Notes under the pieces: generated by a model
Databases searched by the model: none
The model's input: the letters and a program-made list of their open reading frames with translations, nothing else
Told to the model about the DNA's origin: nothing
Program-made: the position numbers and the translations under genes
Assembly (NCBI GenBank): GCA_903890485.1
Contig: CAITBM010000132.1
Coordinates: 49,285 to 113,284 of the forward strand
Direction of reading: 5' to 3'
Length of the DNA stretch: 64,000 bases
Source: an uncultured Opitutaceae bacterium
GTDB taxonomy: Bacteria; Verrucomicrobiota; Verrucomicrobiia; Opitutales; Opitutaceae
Part shown: positions 20,772-34,528 of the stretch, in pieces
How the letters are laid out: every line of letters begins with the position of its first letter
How positions within the stretch are numbered: the first letter of the stretch is position 1

Positions 20772-22303
20772 GGAGCCTTCGCCTGGGGAGCGGGCCTCGG
20801 GAAGAGGACGAGCGATTGGGCGACCTTGGAGGCCGCCAGGCGGCCGTCCCAGGCGAGCTCCTCCGACCAGGTCCCCGCCGGGGTGTAGCCGAGGACGGCA
20901 TTGATCTTGTCCGTGGCCCCCGGCATCACGGGCCGGAGCGCCACCGAGGCCAGCCGGAGCGCCTCGGCCATCGTCGCCAGCGAGGTCGCCAGGAGCGCCT
21001 GGTCGGCCGGCTCGGCCGACTTGCCGAGCTTCCAGGGCGCACGCTTCTCGATGTAGGCGTTGATCGAGCGGATGAACACGAAGAGCCGCTCGAGCGCCGT
21101 GTGGAACTGGAACTGCTCGAAGAGAGGCACATACTCCGCACGGGTCTCACCCCAGAGCTTGCGGAGCTCGGCCTCCGCCTCCAACTCGCCGGCGGGCGCC
21201 GGGATGGATCCCGCGGCAAACCGGTTGGTCATGTTGAGGACCCGGTTCACCAGGTTTCCCAGGTCGTTCGCCAGGTCGCTGTTGTAGCGGGTGAGGAAGA
21301 GCTCGCGCGAAAAGTCGCCGTCCTGGCCCACGTTCATCTCGCGGATCAGGAAGAAGCGGAGCGCGTCGGACCCGAACTCGTCCACGAGGGCGAGGGGGTT
21401 GAGCACGTTGCCCTTGCTTTTGGACATCTTTGAGCCGGCCGAAAGCCACCAGCCGTGGGCGAGGATCCCCTTGGGGAGCGGGAGCCCGGCGGCGTGGAGC
21501 ATGACCGGCCAGTAGACGGCATGCGGGGGCACGAGGATGTCCTTGCCAATCACGTGCCAGGCGGCCGGCCAGGTGCCGGGTTTGTCGGCCACGGCCGAGA
21601 AGTAGTTCACCAGGGCGTCGAACCACACGTACGTCACAAAGGCCTCGTCAAACGGGAGCGGGATTCCCCACTCCAGTCGCTCGCGGGGCCGTGAGATGCA
21701 CATGTCGTTCAGGGGCTCCTTCAGGAATTCCAAGACCTGCTTCTGGCGGTACTTGGGGAAGATGAAGGCCGGGTTGGCGGCGAGGAACTCGAGGAGCCAG
21801 GGTTGGTAGGCCTTCAGCTTGAAGAAGTAGTTCGGTTCCACGATCTCCTGCACCTCGCCGTAGATCTCCGGCCACGAGCCGTCGGGATTGCGGTCCTTCT
21901 CCTGGAGAAACTGCTCCTGGCGCGTGCTGTAGAACCCGTGGTACTGGCTCTTGTAGATGTCGCCCTTGTCGAAGAGCTTCTGGAGGAGTTCCCTGACCAC
22001 CTTCTTGTGGCGCTCCTCCGTCGTCCGGATGAAGTCGTCGTTGGAAATCTGGAGCCGCGGGAGCATGGCCTTGAACTCCGCGCTTACGGTGTCGGCGAAT
22101 TCCTGCGCAGGAACCCCCCGGGCCTTCGCCGTCTGCTGGACCTTCTGGCCGTACTCGTCGGTTCCGGTCAGGAAATGGACCTTGTCGCCCATCAGCCGAT
22201 GGAAGCGCGAGATGACGTCCGTCAGGATCTTCTCGTAGGCGTGGCCTATGTGGGGCGACCCGTTAACGTAGTCGATCGCCGTTGTGATGTAGAAGTCGGC
22301 CAT
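20768..22303 (-). CDS. metG: Methionyl-tRNA synthetase, form without zinc-finger cysteines
   Basis: MetRS charges tRNA-Met and initiator tRNA. The class I signatures are GSPHIGHAYEK near residue 15 and SKMSKSKGN near 298, with FLTGTDEYGQKVQQ and WFDALVNYFSA between. In the connective peptide region (YSTRQEQFLQEKDRNPDG then EIYGEVQEIVEPNYFFK), where many MetRSs carry zinc-binding cysteines, none is present. At 511 residues it also lacks the C-terminal tRNA-binding (EMAP-like) dimerisation domain of longer enzymes. The start is the ATG at 22303; open frame upstream overlaps the region before rdgB's stop. Confidence 0.94.
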   Translation of the reverse strand: MADFYITTAIDYVNGSPHIGHAYEKILTDVISRFHRLMGDKVHFLTGTDEYGQKVQQTAKARGVPAQEFADTVSAEFKAMLPRLQISNDDFIRTTEERHKKVVRELLQKLFDKGDIYKSQYHGFYSTRQEQFLQEKDRNPDGSWPEIYGEVQEIVEPNYFFKLKAYQPWLLEFLAANPAFIFPKYRQKQVLEFLKEPLNDMCISRPRERLEWGIPLPFDEAFVTYVWFDALVNYFSAVADKPGTWPAAWHVIGKDILVPPHAVYWPVMLHAAGLPLPKGILAHGWWLSAGSKMSKSKGNVLNPLALVDEFGSDALRFFLIREMNVGQDGDFSRELFLTRYNSDLANDLGNLVNRVLNMTNRFAAGSIPAPAGELEAEAELRKLWGETRAEYVPLFEQFQFHTALERLFVFIRSINAYIEKRAPWKLGKSAEPADQALLATSLATMAEALRLASVALRPVMPGATDKINAVLGYTPAGTWSEELAWDGRLAASKVAQSLVLFPRPAPQAKAP

Positions 22304-22325
22304 GGAGGGCCAATCCAAGCACAGT

Positions 22326-22943
22326 TTACCCCCTCCCCGCAAGCCAGCCGACGCACTTCGCGAAGGCCCTGCCGCGGTGGCTCACCCGGTTCTTGGCCTC
22401 CGCGGGGATCTCGGCGAGGGTCTGGGAGAAGCCCTCGGGCACGAACAGGGGGTCGTAGCCGAAGCCACCCGCGCCCTTCGGGGACAGGGCGAGCCGGCCC
22501 GGGCAGCGACCCTCAAAGGAGATCGCGAACCCATCCGGTCCAACCAAGTAAAGGACGCACACAAACTGCGCTCCGCGCCGCTCCAGGGGGACCCCCTCCA
22601 TCGCAAGGAAAAGCTTCCGGAGGTTGGCCTTGGGGTCTGCCTCGGGCCCCGCGTAGTAGGCCGACTCGACCCCCGGGGCTCCCCCCAGGGCCTCCACGCA
22701 GAGCCCACTGTCGTCGGCGAGCGCCCATCCCCCCGGGGGCAGGAGCGCATGGAGGGCCTCGGCCTTCTTCCGTGCGTTGCCGACAAAGGTTCCCGTGTCC
22801 TCGACCACGCTGGGCATGCCCCCCACCTCGGAGGCGGAGGCCACCTGGATCGGTGCGGCTTTGGACGCCGCGCAGTGGGCGTCGGCGAGAGCCTGGAGCT
22901 CCGCGGCCTTGTGGGCGTTACCCGAGGCTAAAAAGAGTTTCAT
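22326..22943 (-). CDS. rdgB: Non-canonical purine NTP pyrophosphatase (Ham1/RdgB)
   Basis: RdgB hydrolyses ITP, dITP and XTP to keep deaminated purines out of nucleic acids. The 205-residue protein has the family start KLFLASGNAHKAAEL, VEDTGTFVGNARKKAEAL, ALADDSGLCVEALGGAPGV with the catalytic Asp, and the C-terminal GAGGFGYDPLFVPEGFSQTLAE ending in NRVSHRGRAFAK (broken here only for length). The start overlaps the 3' end of ribD by 26 bases, so the two are probably translationally coupled. Confidence 0.93.
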   Translation of the reverse strand: MKLFLASGNAHKAAELQALADAHCAASKAAPIQVASASEVGGMPSVVEDTGTFVGNARKKAEALHALLPPGGWALADDSGLCVEALGGAPGVESAYYAGPEADPKANLRKLFLAMEGVPLERRGAQFVCVLYLVGPDGFAISFEGRCPGRLALSPKGAGGFGYDPLFVPEGFSQTLAEIPAEAKNRVSHRGRAFAKCVGWLAGRG

Positions 22944-24064
22944 CGACCTGGAGTTTCTCGGGGTAGACGACGCGGCCCCGCACTAGGCCGTCGTCCCCGA
23001 GCACGGAGCGCCTCAAGTCCGCAAGCCTTACGGCCTGGGAAAGCTTCTCGGTCCGGAGCCCGCTCAAGACCGACTTGGCCTTGTCGTCGGCAAAAAGCAG
23101 CGGCGCCTGGTAGCCGAAGAAGTAATCGACCTGGCGCTCGGCCAGGGCGCGGCTGATGAGCTGGGCGCCGCCCTCAAGGAGGACGCCGCCGATGCCCTCG
23201 GAGGCGCAGCGGGCGCGGAACCGCCCGAGGGGAACCCGGCCGCTCGGGGACTCGAAGACCCACACCCCGACCCCGAGCGCCCGGAGCTTGCGCATATAGC
23301 CCTCGCCCCCGTGCTGGGTGGTGACGACGATCGTGCGGGACGCGAACGGGTCGGTGTAGACCTTGGGCAGGCGGTGGTCCAGGACCGTCCTGAGTCGTCC
23401 GTCGAAGACGAAGCGCACGGGGCACCACTCGGGCTCGCCCTCGATCCTGGCCGTGAGCCTCGGGTTGTCCGTCATCACGGTGCCGGCGCCGACCGCGATC
23501 GACGGAAAGAGCCTGCGCCAGCGGTGGACATCGGCCCGGGCCTCCTCCCCGGTGATCCACTGCGAGTCGCCGGTGCGGGTCGCGATGCGGCCGTCGATCG
23601 TGGTGGCAACCTTGGCCGCGATCAGGGGGCCGCCGGTGGTGACCCAGTGGTTAAAGATCAGGTTAAGGTCCCGGCATTCCTCCTCGAGGACGCCCGTCAC
23701 GACCTCCACCCCGGCGCGCCTGAGTACATCGTAGCCGCGCCCGGCGTGGGCGGGATTGGGGTCGGTGGCCCCGACGACGACCCGGCGGACGCCCGCCGCC
23801 AGGATTGCGTCCGTGCAGGCCCCCGTTCGGCCCGCGGAGGAGCAGGGCTCAAGGGTCACATAGAGGGTCGCCCCGGCAACCGGGTTTCGCAGGAGCGAGG
23901 AGAGCGCCGCGCGCTCGGCGTGCGGGCCCCCGTCCCTCTCGTGGAAGCCCTCCGCGGTCACCACGCCATTCTCGACCAGGACGCACCCCACCATCGGGTT
24001 GGGGTGCGTCGCGCCCCACGCCCGCTTGGCGAGCTGGAGGGCGTGGCCCATCTGGGCGAGGTCC

Positions 24065-24078
<14 letters not shown>
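22918..24078 (-). CDS. ribD: Bifunctional riboflavin biosynthesis deaminase/reductase
   Basis: RibD deaminates and then reduces the pyrimidine intermediate of riboflavin synthesis. The N-terminal deaminase (about residues 1-145) shows THPNPMVGCVLVENGVV, GGPHAERAAL and TLEPCSSAGRTGACTDAI with the zinc His/Cys ligands; the C-terminal reductase shows AAKVATTIDGRIATRTGDS, GAGTVMTDNPRLTAR and GVLLEGGAQLISRAL. The 386-residue length fits the fused enzyme. The ATG at 24078 overlaps the upstream hydrolase gene by 14 bases. No other rib genes are in the window. Confidence 0.93.
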
Positions 24079-28620
<4,542 letters not shown>

Positions 28621-28624
28621 GCCC

Positions 28625-30370
28625 ATGCCCATGCCCCAAGGGGTCGCCTCGACCATGCTCGACTGCGTCCTGGCATTCGACGCCAACAACCGGCTGGCCG
28701 TTCGGCGCCTGGGATCGAAGGCCGGCCTGCCCTTCACCGGGACGGGCATTGAGATGGCCCTCCAGAGGCTTGAGTCCTCGTTCAAGGAGCATACCGCCCT
28801 GCAGGAAAGGTTCGCGGTGGAGGCGGGCGGGCGCTCCTACCGAGTCCACCTGACGCAGGTCGAGGGGGCCGCGCTCGACTCCGAGGTGGCGTTTGAATCC
28901 GTCGAGCAGCTCCGCGCTCGGCCCGAGGCCCTTGCGCCCTCCCTTTACGGCATCCTCGGGGCCCTCGAGCCCCACCTGATCGAGATCCCCTACCTGAGCC
29001 TCGGGGAGAACGACTTCATCTACAAGTTCAGGCCCGAGAAGGAGCGGAACACGGCGATCTACGACCAGGACGCCGCAGCCGGGGTCATCTACGGGTCGCG
29101 CCTGTGCGCCGCCATCAAGGCGCTCGCGCGCCGGCACGAGCGCACCGCCACCGCACCCGTGGCCCTCGACTTCGGAGCGGTCCATTACCTGGTCCCGAGC
29201 CACTTCGGATTCTGCCTCGGGGTGAAGAACGCGATCGAGCGGGCCTACGAGAGCCTGACGGAAAACCCCGGCAAGCGGGTCTTCATGCTCTCCGAGCTGA
29301 TCCACAACCCGTTTGTGAACGACGACCTGCTCCAAAGGGGGCTGCGCTACCTTCAGACCGACAAGGGCGTCCCCCACCCCGCCGGCCCCGGGGGACCCGA
29401 CCTCTGGGACACGTTGACCCCCGAGGACATCGTCATCATACCGGCCTTCGGCGCCACCGACGAGGACAAGCGCCGGCTGGTAGCCAAGGGGATCGCCGTC
29501 CGCCAGTACGACGCCACGTGCATGCTGGTGGAGAAAGTCTGGAAGGCGGCGCGGGCCTACGGCCGCGAGGGCTACACCGTCGTGATCCACGGCAAGCACG
29601 AGCACGAGGAGACCAAGGCCACGTTTTCAAACACCCGGCGCTACGCCCCGGCGATCATCGTGCGCAACCTCGAGGAAACCCGGCTCCTCGGCGAGCTCAT
29701 CTTGGACCCCTCGCCCTCCGCCGGAGAGCGCTTCAGGACGCTCTTTGCCGGGAAATACACCGAGGGGTTCCGGTTCGACCGCGACCTGGCGCAGGTGGCC
29801 GTCGTCAACCAGACGACCCTCCTGATGAACGAGACCCGGGAGATCATCGCCTACCTCAGGGACATCTTTGCGGTGAAGCATGGACCCGACCTGCCCGGGG
29901 CGCTGCCCCGCGTGGGGGGCCAGGGCCGAAACGACACCCTCTGCTACGCCACCCAGGTTAACCAGGATGCGCTCGCCCGGGCGCTCGAGGAGCCGCTCGA
30001 CGCCGCCTTCGTGATCGGGGGCAAGAACAGCTCGAACACCTACCAGCTCTACCGCCTGTGCGAGAAGCGGCTCGGGGAGCGCGCTTTCTTCATCCAGAGC
30101 GAGGCGAACATCCTCTCGCCGACAGAGGCCGAGCACTACGTCTTCCCTGCGAAGGGCCTGCCCGGGCAGGTGGGCCACGTGGAGAAAAGGCCCCTGTGGG
30201 GCGGGACCGCTCCGGAGGCCGGTGCGCCCGCCCGGCGCATCCTTGTGACCGGGGGGGCCTCCTGCCCCGACGGGATCATCCAGCAGGTCATCTGCCGGAT
30301 CAACAGCTTCTACCCCAAGGGGCAGATACGCGACATCGAGGCCGTCCTCGCCGACCTGGGGGAGTCCTAG
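28625..30370 (+). CDS. ispH: 4-Hydroxy-3-methylbut-2-enyl diphosphate reductase, with long N-terminal extension
   Basis: IspH makes isopentenyl and dimethylallyl diphosphate in the last MEP-pathway step, using a [4Fe-4S] cluster. The cluster cysteines are in HFGFCLGVKNAIERAYE, QYDATCMLVEKV and GGASCPDGI. HGKHEHEETKATFS and VVNQTTLLMNETREI match the plant/cyanobacterial type better than the short E. coli type. The reductase region starts only at about residue 190 of 581; the first 185 residues (including LSLGENDFIYKFRPEKERNT) belong to no domain I recognise. The stop overlaps, on CTAG, the stop of the convergent barrel gene. Confidence 0.92.
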   Translation: MPMPQGVASTMLDCVLAFDANNRLAVRRLGSKAGLPFTGTGIEMALQRLESSFKEHTALQERFAVEAGGRSYRVHLTQVEGAALDSEVAFESVEQLRARPEALAPSLYGILGALEPHLIEIPYLSLGENDFIYKFRPEKERNTAIYDQDAAAGVIYGSRLCAAIKALARRHERTATAPVALDFGAVHYLVPSHFGFCLGVKNAIERAYESLTENPGKRVFMLSELIHNPFVNDDLLQRGLRYLQTDKGVPHPAGPGGPDLWDTLTPEDIVIIPAFGATDEDKRRLVAKGIAVRQYDATCMLVEKVWKAARAYGREGYTVVIHGKHEHEETKATFSNTRRYAPAIIVRNLEETRLLGELILDPSPSAGERFRTLFAGKYTEGFRFDRDLAQVAVVNQTTLLMNETREIIAYLRDIFAVKHGPDLPGALPRVGGQGRNDTLCYATQVNQDALARALEEPLDAAFVIGGKNSSNTYQLYRLCEKRLGERAFFIQSEANILSPTEAEHYVFPAKGLPGQVGHVEKRPLWGGTAPEAGAPARRILVTGGASCPDGIIQQVICRINSFYPKGQIRDIEAVLADLGES

Positions 30371-31635
30371 AAGCGGACGGTGAGCCCGCCCTTGACGCCC
30401 TCTTGGCTGCCGAAGTCGATTGTCGAGGTGTAGGAGGTCGAGGGTCCGCTGGGAACCGACTGCTTGTAGCTTCCGGCGCTCTGGTAGAGGCCGCCCATGT
30501 AGAAGCCGGCCGTATCGGTCAGCTCATACTTGAGGTTCACATCAACGTAGTAGCCCGGCAGGATGTGGTTGTTCTGCTTTGAGTAGAGGTCCGTGAACTC
30601 CTCGCCGGTGGCGATCTTCAGGTCCTCAAGAACGTTCAGGATCGAGCCCGAGTAGATGAACATAGGACCCGCGCTCGCCGTCAGGTCGAAGTGCTTCCAG
30701 AACGGCAGCTCGATGGTGGGGCCAAACCTCAGCGTGTAGTACGCCCCCTCGATGAAGTAGCGGTTGGTGGTCGTGATGAAGGTGTCGGTCAAGGTCCGGC
30801 TAAGGGGCACGTTGCCGAGAAGGATCTGCTGGGTGATGCTCTGGCTGGCCGTTCCGGTGGTGGTGCCCGTCACGGGCAGCCCCAGGGAGTTGTAGACCGT
30901 CTGGCTCACGTTGCTCGGCGAGGAGAAGGGGGCGGAAGGCGGCACTTGCCCAAAGAGGTCATACTCGTCGGCCAGGGTCGTGAGCGTCGTCGGAACCCCG
31001 GCATAAACGCTCGAATGGATGTCCGCAATCGAGAAGCCACCCGAGAGGCTCCACTTGAAGTGCTTGCCGAGCTTGCCCATGTCGTGGTCGAGGATCAGCT
31101 CGACGCCCGCGTTGGACTGGCCGTAGACCTGGTGCGCCGAGGTGTCCGTGACCTCGACGGCGTAGGTGTGAAAGGCGATATTGCCGTCCGGCAAAAGCTG
31201 ATTTGAGTTCGTGTTGTAGTTCCAGAGCAGGGACGAGTTGTTCGCGTAGCTCCACGTGTTCGTCTTGCCGTCCGACTGGATGGGGTGTGTGACCGTACCG
31301 CCCAGGGCCGAGATCACCGTCACCGTGCGTGCGTCAGGGGAGACGGTGCCGTCGATGTAGGTGCGCGAGATGTTCGGCACCGAGACCGTCGTGCTGTCGC
31401 CCGGGTTGACCGTCGAAGGGATGGCACCCTGGCCGGCATAGGTCGTCTTGGGCCCCTTCAGCAGGAAACGCCCGCCGAGGCTGAGCGTGGACTTGGGCAC
31501 GTAGACATACTCGTCCAGCTGGTTGAAATTCGGGATTTCCTCCGGGGCCTGCTGCTCCTCCTTGTCGTCACCCGCAGCACGGAGGCCCACGACGGGCAGA
31601 CAGGCGAGGCAAAGCGCGATTCGAAGGAGTCTCAT
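30367..31635 (-). CDS. Predicted outer-membrane beta-barrel protein of unknown function
   Basis: The 422-residue product has a signal peptide (MRLLRIALCLACLPVVGLRAAG), an acidic stretch (DDKEEQQAPEEIPNF), then many alternating-hydrophobic strands rich in aromatic residues, such as RYFIEGAYYTLRFGPTIEL and GYYVDVNLKYELTDTAGFYM, and ends in Phe, as barrel proteins recognised by BamA do. The middle is rich in Thr, Ser and Asn. I do not recognise a named family. It is a single gene; its last codons share the CTAG with the ispH stop. Confidence 0.75.
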   Translation of the reverse strand: MRLLRIALCLACLPVVGLRAAGDDKEEQQAPEEIPNFNQLDEYVYVPKSTLSLGGRFLLKGPKTTYAGQGAIPSTVNPGDSTTVSVPNISRTYIDGTVSPDARTVTVISALGGTVTHPIQSDGKTNTWSYANNSSLLWNYNTNSNQLLPDGNIAFHTYAVEVTDTSAHQVYGQSNAGVELILDHDMGKLGKHFKWSLSGGFSIADIHSSVYAGVPTTLTTLADEYDLFGQVPPSAPFSSPSNVSQTVYNSLGLPVTGTTTGTASQSITQQILLGNVPLSRTLTDTFITTTNRYFIEGAYYTLRFGPTIELPFWKHFDLTASAGPMFIYSGSILNVLEDLKIATGEEFTDLYSKQNNHILPGYYVDVNLKYELTDTAGFYMGGLYQSAGSYKQSVPSGPSTSYTSTIDFGSQEGVKGGLTVRF

Positions 31636-31718
31636 ACTAGGGTGTTGAAGGAATTGGGACGCCGGGTCCGGAGAAAAGTTGCATCAAAATAGGTCACCCG
31701 CGTCAAAAGCGTCAAGAA

Positions 31719-32116
31719 TCATGCCCTCATTTCGTCGTCGTCGGCTGCGGCCTCGTCCTCGGCCTTGAGGGTGGCCGCGGCCTGGGCATCCCCAACCGCC
31801 TCGCTTTCCCTGAACTTGCGCAACTTCACCTTCAACTCCTCCTCCTTCTGGTCGAGCTCGATCTCGCGCTCCTGCTGGGCCTGGACCTTCTCAAAGAGCC
31901 GGGGTCGAAAATCGAGTAGATGGAACCCTCGCTTGTCGCGTTGATCTTGTTCCACCGGTCGAGCTTCAGGAGCCAGATGCTCGCGTTCGACTGGGTGTCC
32001 AAGTCGAACAAAAGGACGCGCTTGCCCATTTTGGCGAGCGCAGCGGCAGTGTTAACAATGAGTGACGTCTTTCCGACGCCACCCTTGTAGTTGATAAAGC
32101 TTATTTTGCGCGCCAT
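31719..32116 (-). pseudogene. ParA/Soj-type ATPase remnant with internal loss and frame change
   Basis: The reading frame starts as a textbook ParA/MinD-type ATPase: MARKISFINYKGGVGKTSLI with a deviant Walker A and VLLFDLDTQSNASIWLL with Walker A' Asp. It reaches SIYSIFDPG near base 31905 and then, in the same frame, degenerates to an Arg/Ser string. A different minus frame from there carries a clean charged coiled coil (LFEKVQAQQEREIELDQKEE) to an acidic end near 31719. Together they are about 130 residues against 250 or more for the family, so the middle, including Walker B, has been lost and the tail is out of frame. No ParB or parS-like gene is adjacent. Confidence 0.7.
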
Positions 32117-32236
32117 GCGTTAGATGCGTGTAGTTCGCATACCACCGAACACTGTGCGTGCTGACTTGGCGATCCGCGAGTCAAAAACACCCCGAGTTCC
32201 AAACCCTAGCCCCCCGAAATCGCCTTCAGCCTGCAT

Positions 32237-34453
32237 TTATCCCGAGGCCGACCACTTGAAGATCATGGTGGTAAGGGGCGGCAGGGTCAACTCGATCGAC
32301 TGGGTGTAGCCGTCGTGCGGCACCTCGGTGCTGGAGCGTCCCCCGTCGTTGCCCAGGCCCGAGCCCCCGTAGTACTCGCTGTTGGAGTTGATGACTTCCT
32401 TCCACCACCCCCTCCTCGGGACACCGACCCGGTAGGAGCGGCTCGAGCCCCCGAAGTGGCCCACCACCACGAAGAGCGTCTGGTCCGACGCGTCCGAGCG
32501 CAGGTACACGACCACGTTGGCGTCGGCGTCCAGGCAGCTGATCCAGCGGAACCCGTGGGGGTTGAAATCGTTGGAGCCAAGGACCGGCTCCGCCACGTAG
32601 AGGCGGTTCAGGTCGCCGACCAGCCGGCGGACCCCCTCATGGTCCATGTACTGGCAGAGGTGCCAGTCGAGGCTCGCCGCGTGGTTCCACTCCTGGGCCT
32701 GCGCGAACTCGTTGCCCATGAAGAGGAGCTTCTTCCCGGGATAGGCCCACATGTGGGCGTAGAGGGCGCGCAGGTTGGCGGCCTTCTCCGGGATGTGCCA
32801 GGCTCCCATCTTGTAGAGCATCGAGGCCTTCCCGTGGACGACCTCGTCATGGGAGAACACCGAGACGAAGCGCTCGGCATACTGGTAGAGCATGCCGAAG
32901 GTGAGGTCGTTCTGGTGGAACCTGCGGTGAATGGGCTCCTTCGAGAAATACTGGAGCGTGTCGTGCATCCAGCCCATATTCCACTTCAGGTCGAAACCGA
33001 GGCCCCCCTCCGAGGTCGGCTTGGTGACCCCGGGGAAGGAGGTGCTCTCCTCGGCGATCATCAGCCCCCCGGGATAGTAGTGGTGGACCAGGTCGTTCAC
33101 GCGCCGCAGGAAGTCGATGGCCTCCAGGTTCTCCCGGCCGCCGTAGCGGTTGGGGACCCACTCCCCCGCCCCCCGCGAATAGTCGAGGTAGAGCATCGAG
33201 GCCACCGCGTCCACCCTCAGCCCGTCCAGGTGGAACCTGTCGAACCACGCCAGGGCGTTGGCAACCAGGAAGCAGCGGACCTCATTGCGACCGTAGTTGA
33301 AGATCAGGGTGCCCCAATCCATGTGCGCCCCCTGCCTGGGGTCGGCGTGCTCGTAGAGATGCGTCCCGTCGAACTCGGCCAGGGCGAAGGCATCCCTCGG
33401 GAAGTGCGCCGGCACCCAGTCCAGGATGACGCCCACCCCGCGCTGGTGGAGGTGGTCGACAAACCAGGCAAAATCGTCCGGCGTTCCGAAGCGGTAGGTC
33501 GGTGCGAAGAACCCGGTGACCTGGTAGCCCCAGGAACCGTCAAAGGGATGCTCGGCGAGCGGCATCACCTCGATGTGGGTGAAGCCCATCTCGTTGGCGT
33601 AGTCGGCCAACTGCGGGGCGGCCTCGCGGTAGGTGAGCGGGCGGTTCCCCTCCTCGGGCTTGCGCCTCCAGGAGCCCAGGTGCACCTCGTAAATCGAGAC
33701 CGGCCGGTCCAGGTTGCCTGCGCGCTCCAGGCGCCGGGCCATCCAGTCCCCGTCCCCCCAGGCGTGGGAGTCGGCCGGGCACACGATGGCGGCGTTGCCC
33801 GGCGGGGACTCAAAGCGGGTTCCGTACGGGTCGGTCTTTACGCGGATGCCGCCGTGGGCGTCCCTAATCTCGAACTTGTACAGGGCTCCCGCGCCAAGGC
33901 CCGGGACAAACACCTCCCAGACGCCCGAGGCTCCGAGGCTGCGCATCGGATGGTAGCGCCCGTCCCAGCCGTTAAAGTCCCCGACGACCGAGACCCGGTG
34001 CGCCGAGGGCGCCCACACGGCGAACGCCGTCCCCACCACGCCGCCCAGGTCCCTGACGTGGGAGCCGAGCTTGTTGTAGATCCGGTGCTCATTGCCCTCG
34101 TTAAAGAGATAGAGGTCCTGGTCGCCGAGCGTCGGCAGGAAGCAGTACGGGTCCCTGAACTGCCGGACCGCTCCGCTTGCGGAGGTGGCCCTCAGCTCGT
34201 AGCCGCAGACCTCGGGATGCTTCGGGATGAAGACCTCGAAGAGGCCCTCCGGCGCGAGCACCTTCATCGGGAACACGGCCGGCGGGCTCTGGTCCACCAG
34301 GATCACCTCGCAGGAGGCGGCGTCGCGGAGCAAGGCCCGGACCACCAGGCCGCGGCTGCGGCGGTAGGTGATGGGGTGCATCCCGAGCACGGAGTGTGCG
34401 GAACCGTGGCGGGCATGCAGGAGGGCCTCGAAATCAGTCTTGGGGAGGATCAC
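32237..34453 (-). CDS. glgB: 1,4-alpha-Glucan branching enzyme
   Basis: GlgB makes the alpha-1,6 branches of glycogen. The 738-residue protein has the long architecture: an N-terminal extra domain (about 1-110), a CBM48 beta-sandwich (FAVWAPSAHRVSVVGDFNGW), then a GH13 barrel with VMPLAEHPFDGSWGYQVTGF, DGLRVDAVASMLYLDY with the nucleophile Asp, MIAEESTSFPGVTKP with the acid Glu, and FSHDEVVHGKASML, followed by the C-terminal beta domain. The start is a GTG at 34453, 75 bases after ppc. No other glycogen genes are in the window. Confidence 0.95.
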   Translation of the reverse strand: MILPKTDFEALLHARHGSAHSVLGMHPITYRRSRGLVVRALLRDAASCEVILVDQSPPAVFPMKVLAPEGLFEVFIPKHPEVCGYELRATSASGAVRQFRDPYCFLPTLGDQDLYLFNEGNEHRIYNKLGSHVRDLGGVVGTAFAVWAPSAHRVSVVGDFNGWDGRYHPMRSLGASGVWEVFVPGLGAGALYKFEIRDAHGGIRVKTDPYGTRFESPPGNAAIVCPADSHAWGDGDWMARRLERAGNLDRPVSIYEVHLGSWRRKPEEGNRPLTYREAAPQLADYANEMGFTHIEVMPLAEHPFDGSWGYQVTGFFAPTYRFGTPDDFAWFVDHLHQRGVGVILDWVPAHFPRDAFALAEFDGTHLYEHADPRQGAHMDWGTLIFNYGRNEVRCFLVANALAWFDRFHLDGLRVDAVASMLYLDYSRGAGEWVPNRYGGRENLEAIDFLRRVNDLVHHYYPGGLMIAEESTSFPGVTKPTSEGGLGFDLKWNMGWMHDTLQYFSKEPIHRRFHQNDLTFGMLYQYAERFVSVFSHDEVVHGKASMLYKMGAWHIPEKAANLRALYAHMWAYPGKKLLFMGNEFAQAQEWNHAASLDWHLCQYMDHEGVRRLVGDLNRLYVAEPVLGSNDFNPHGFRWISCLDADANVVVYLRSDASDQTLFVVVGHFGGSSRSYRVGVPRRGWWKEVINSNSEYYGGSGLGNDGGRSSTEVPHDGYTQSIELTLPPLTTMIFKWSASG

Positions 34454-34528
34454 TGCTTGGGGTGTGGGATTGGGGCGGAGTGTGGGAGGGGCCCCGTGCC
34501 CAAGCGACCCAAAAAAACAGGCGAAGAA

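Noticed and set aside
32113..32130. GCGTTAGATGCGTG before the ParA remnant, resembling the end of integron cassettes
   Set aside because: Only one core is present, without the matching R'' core or a palindrome, so a chance match is more likely.
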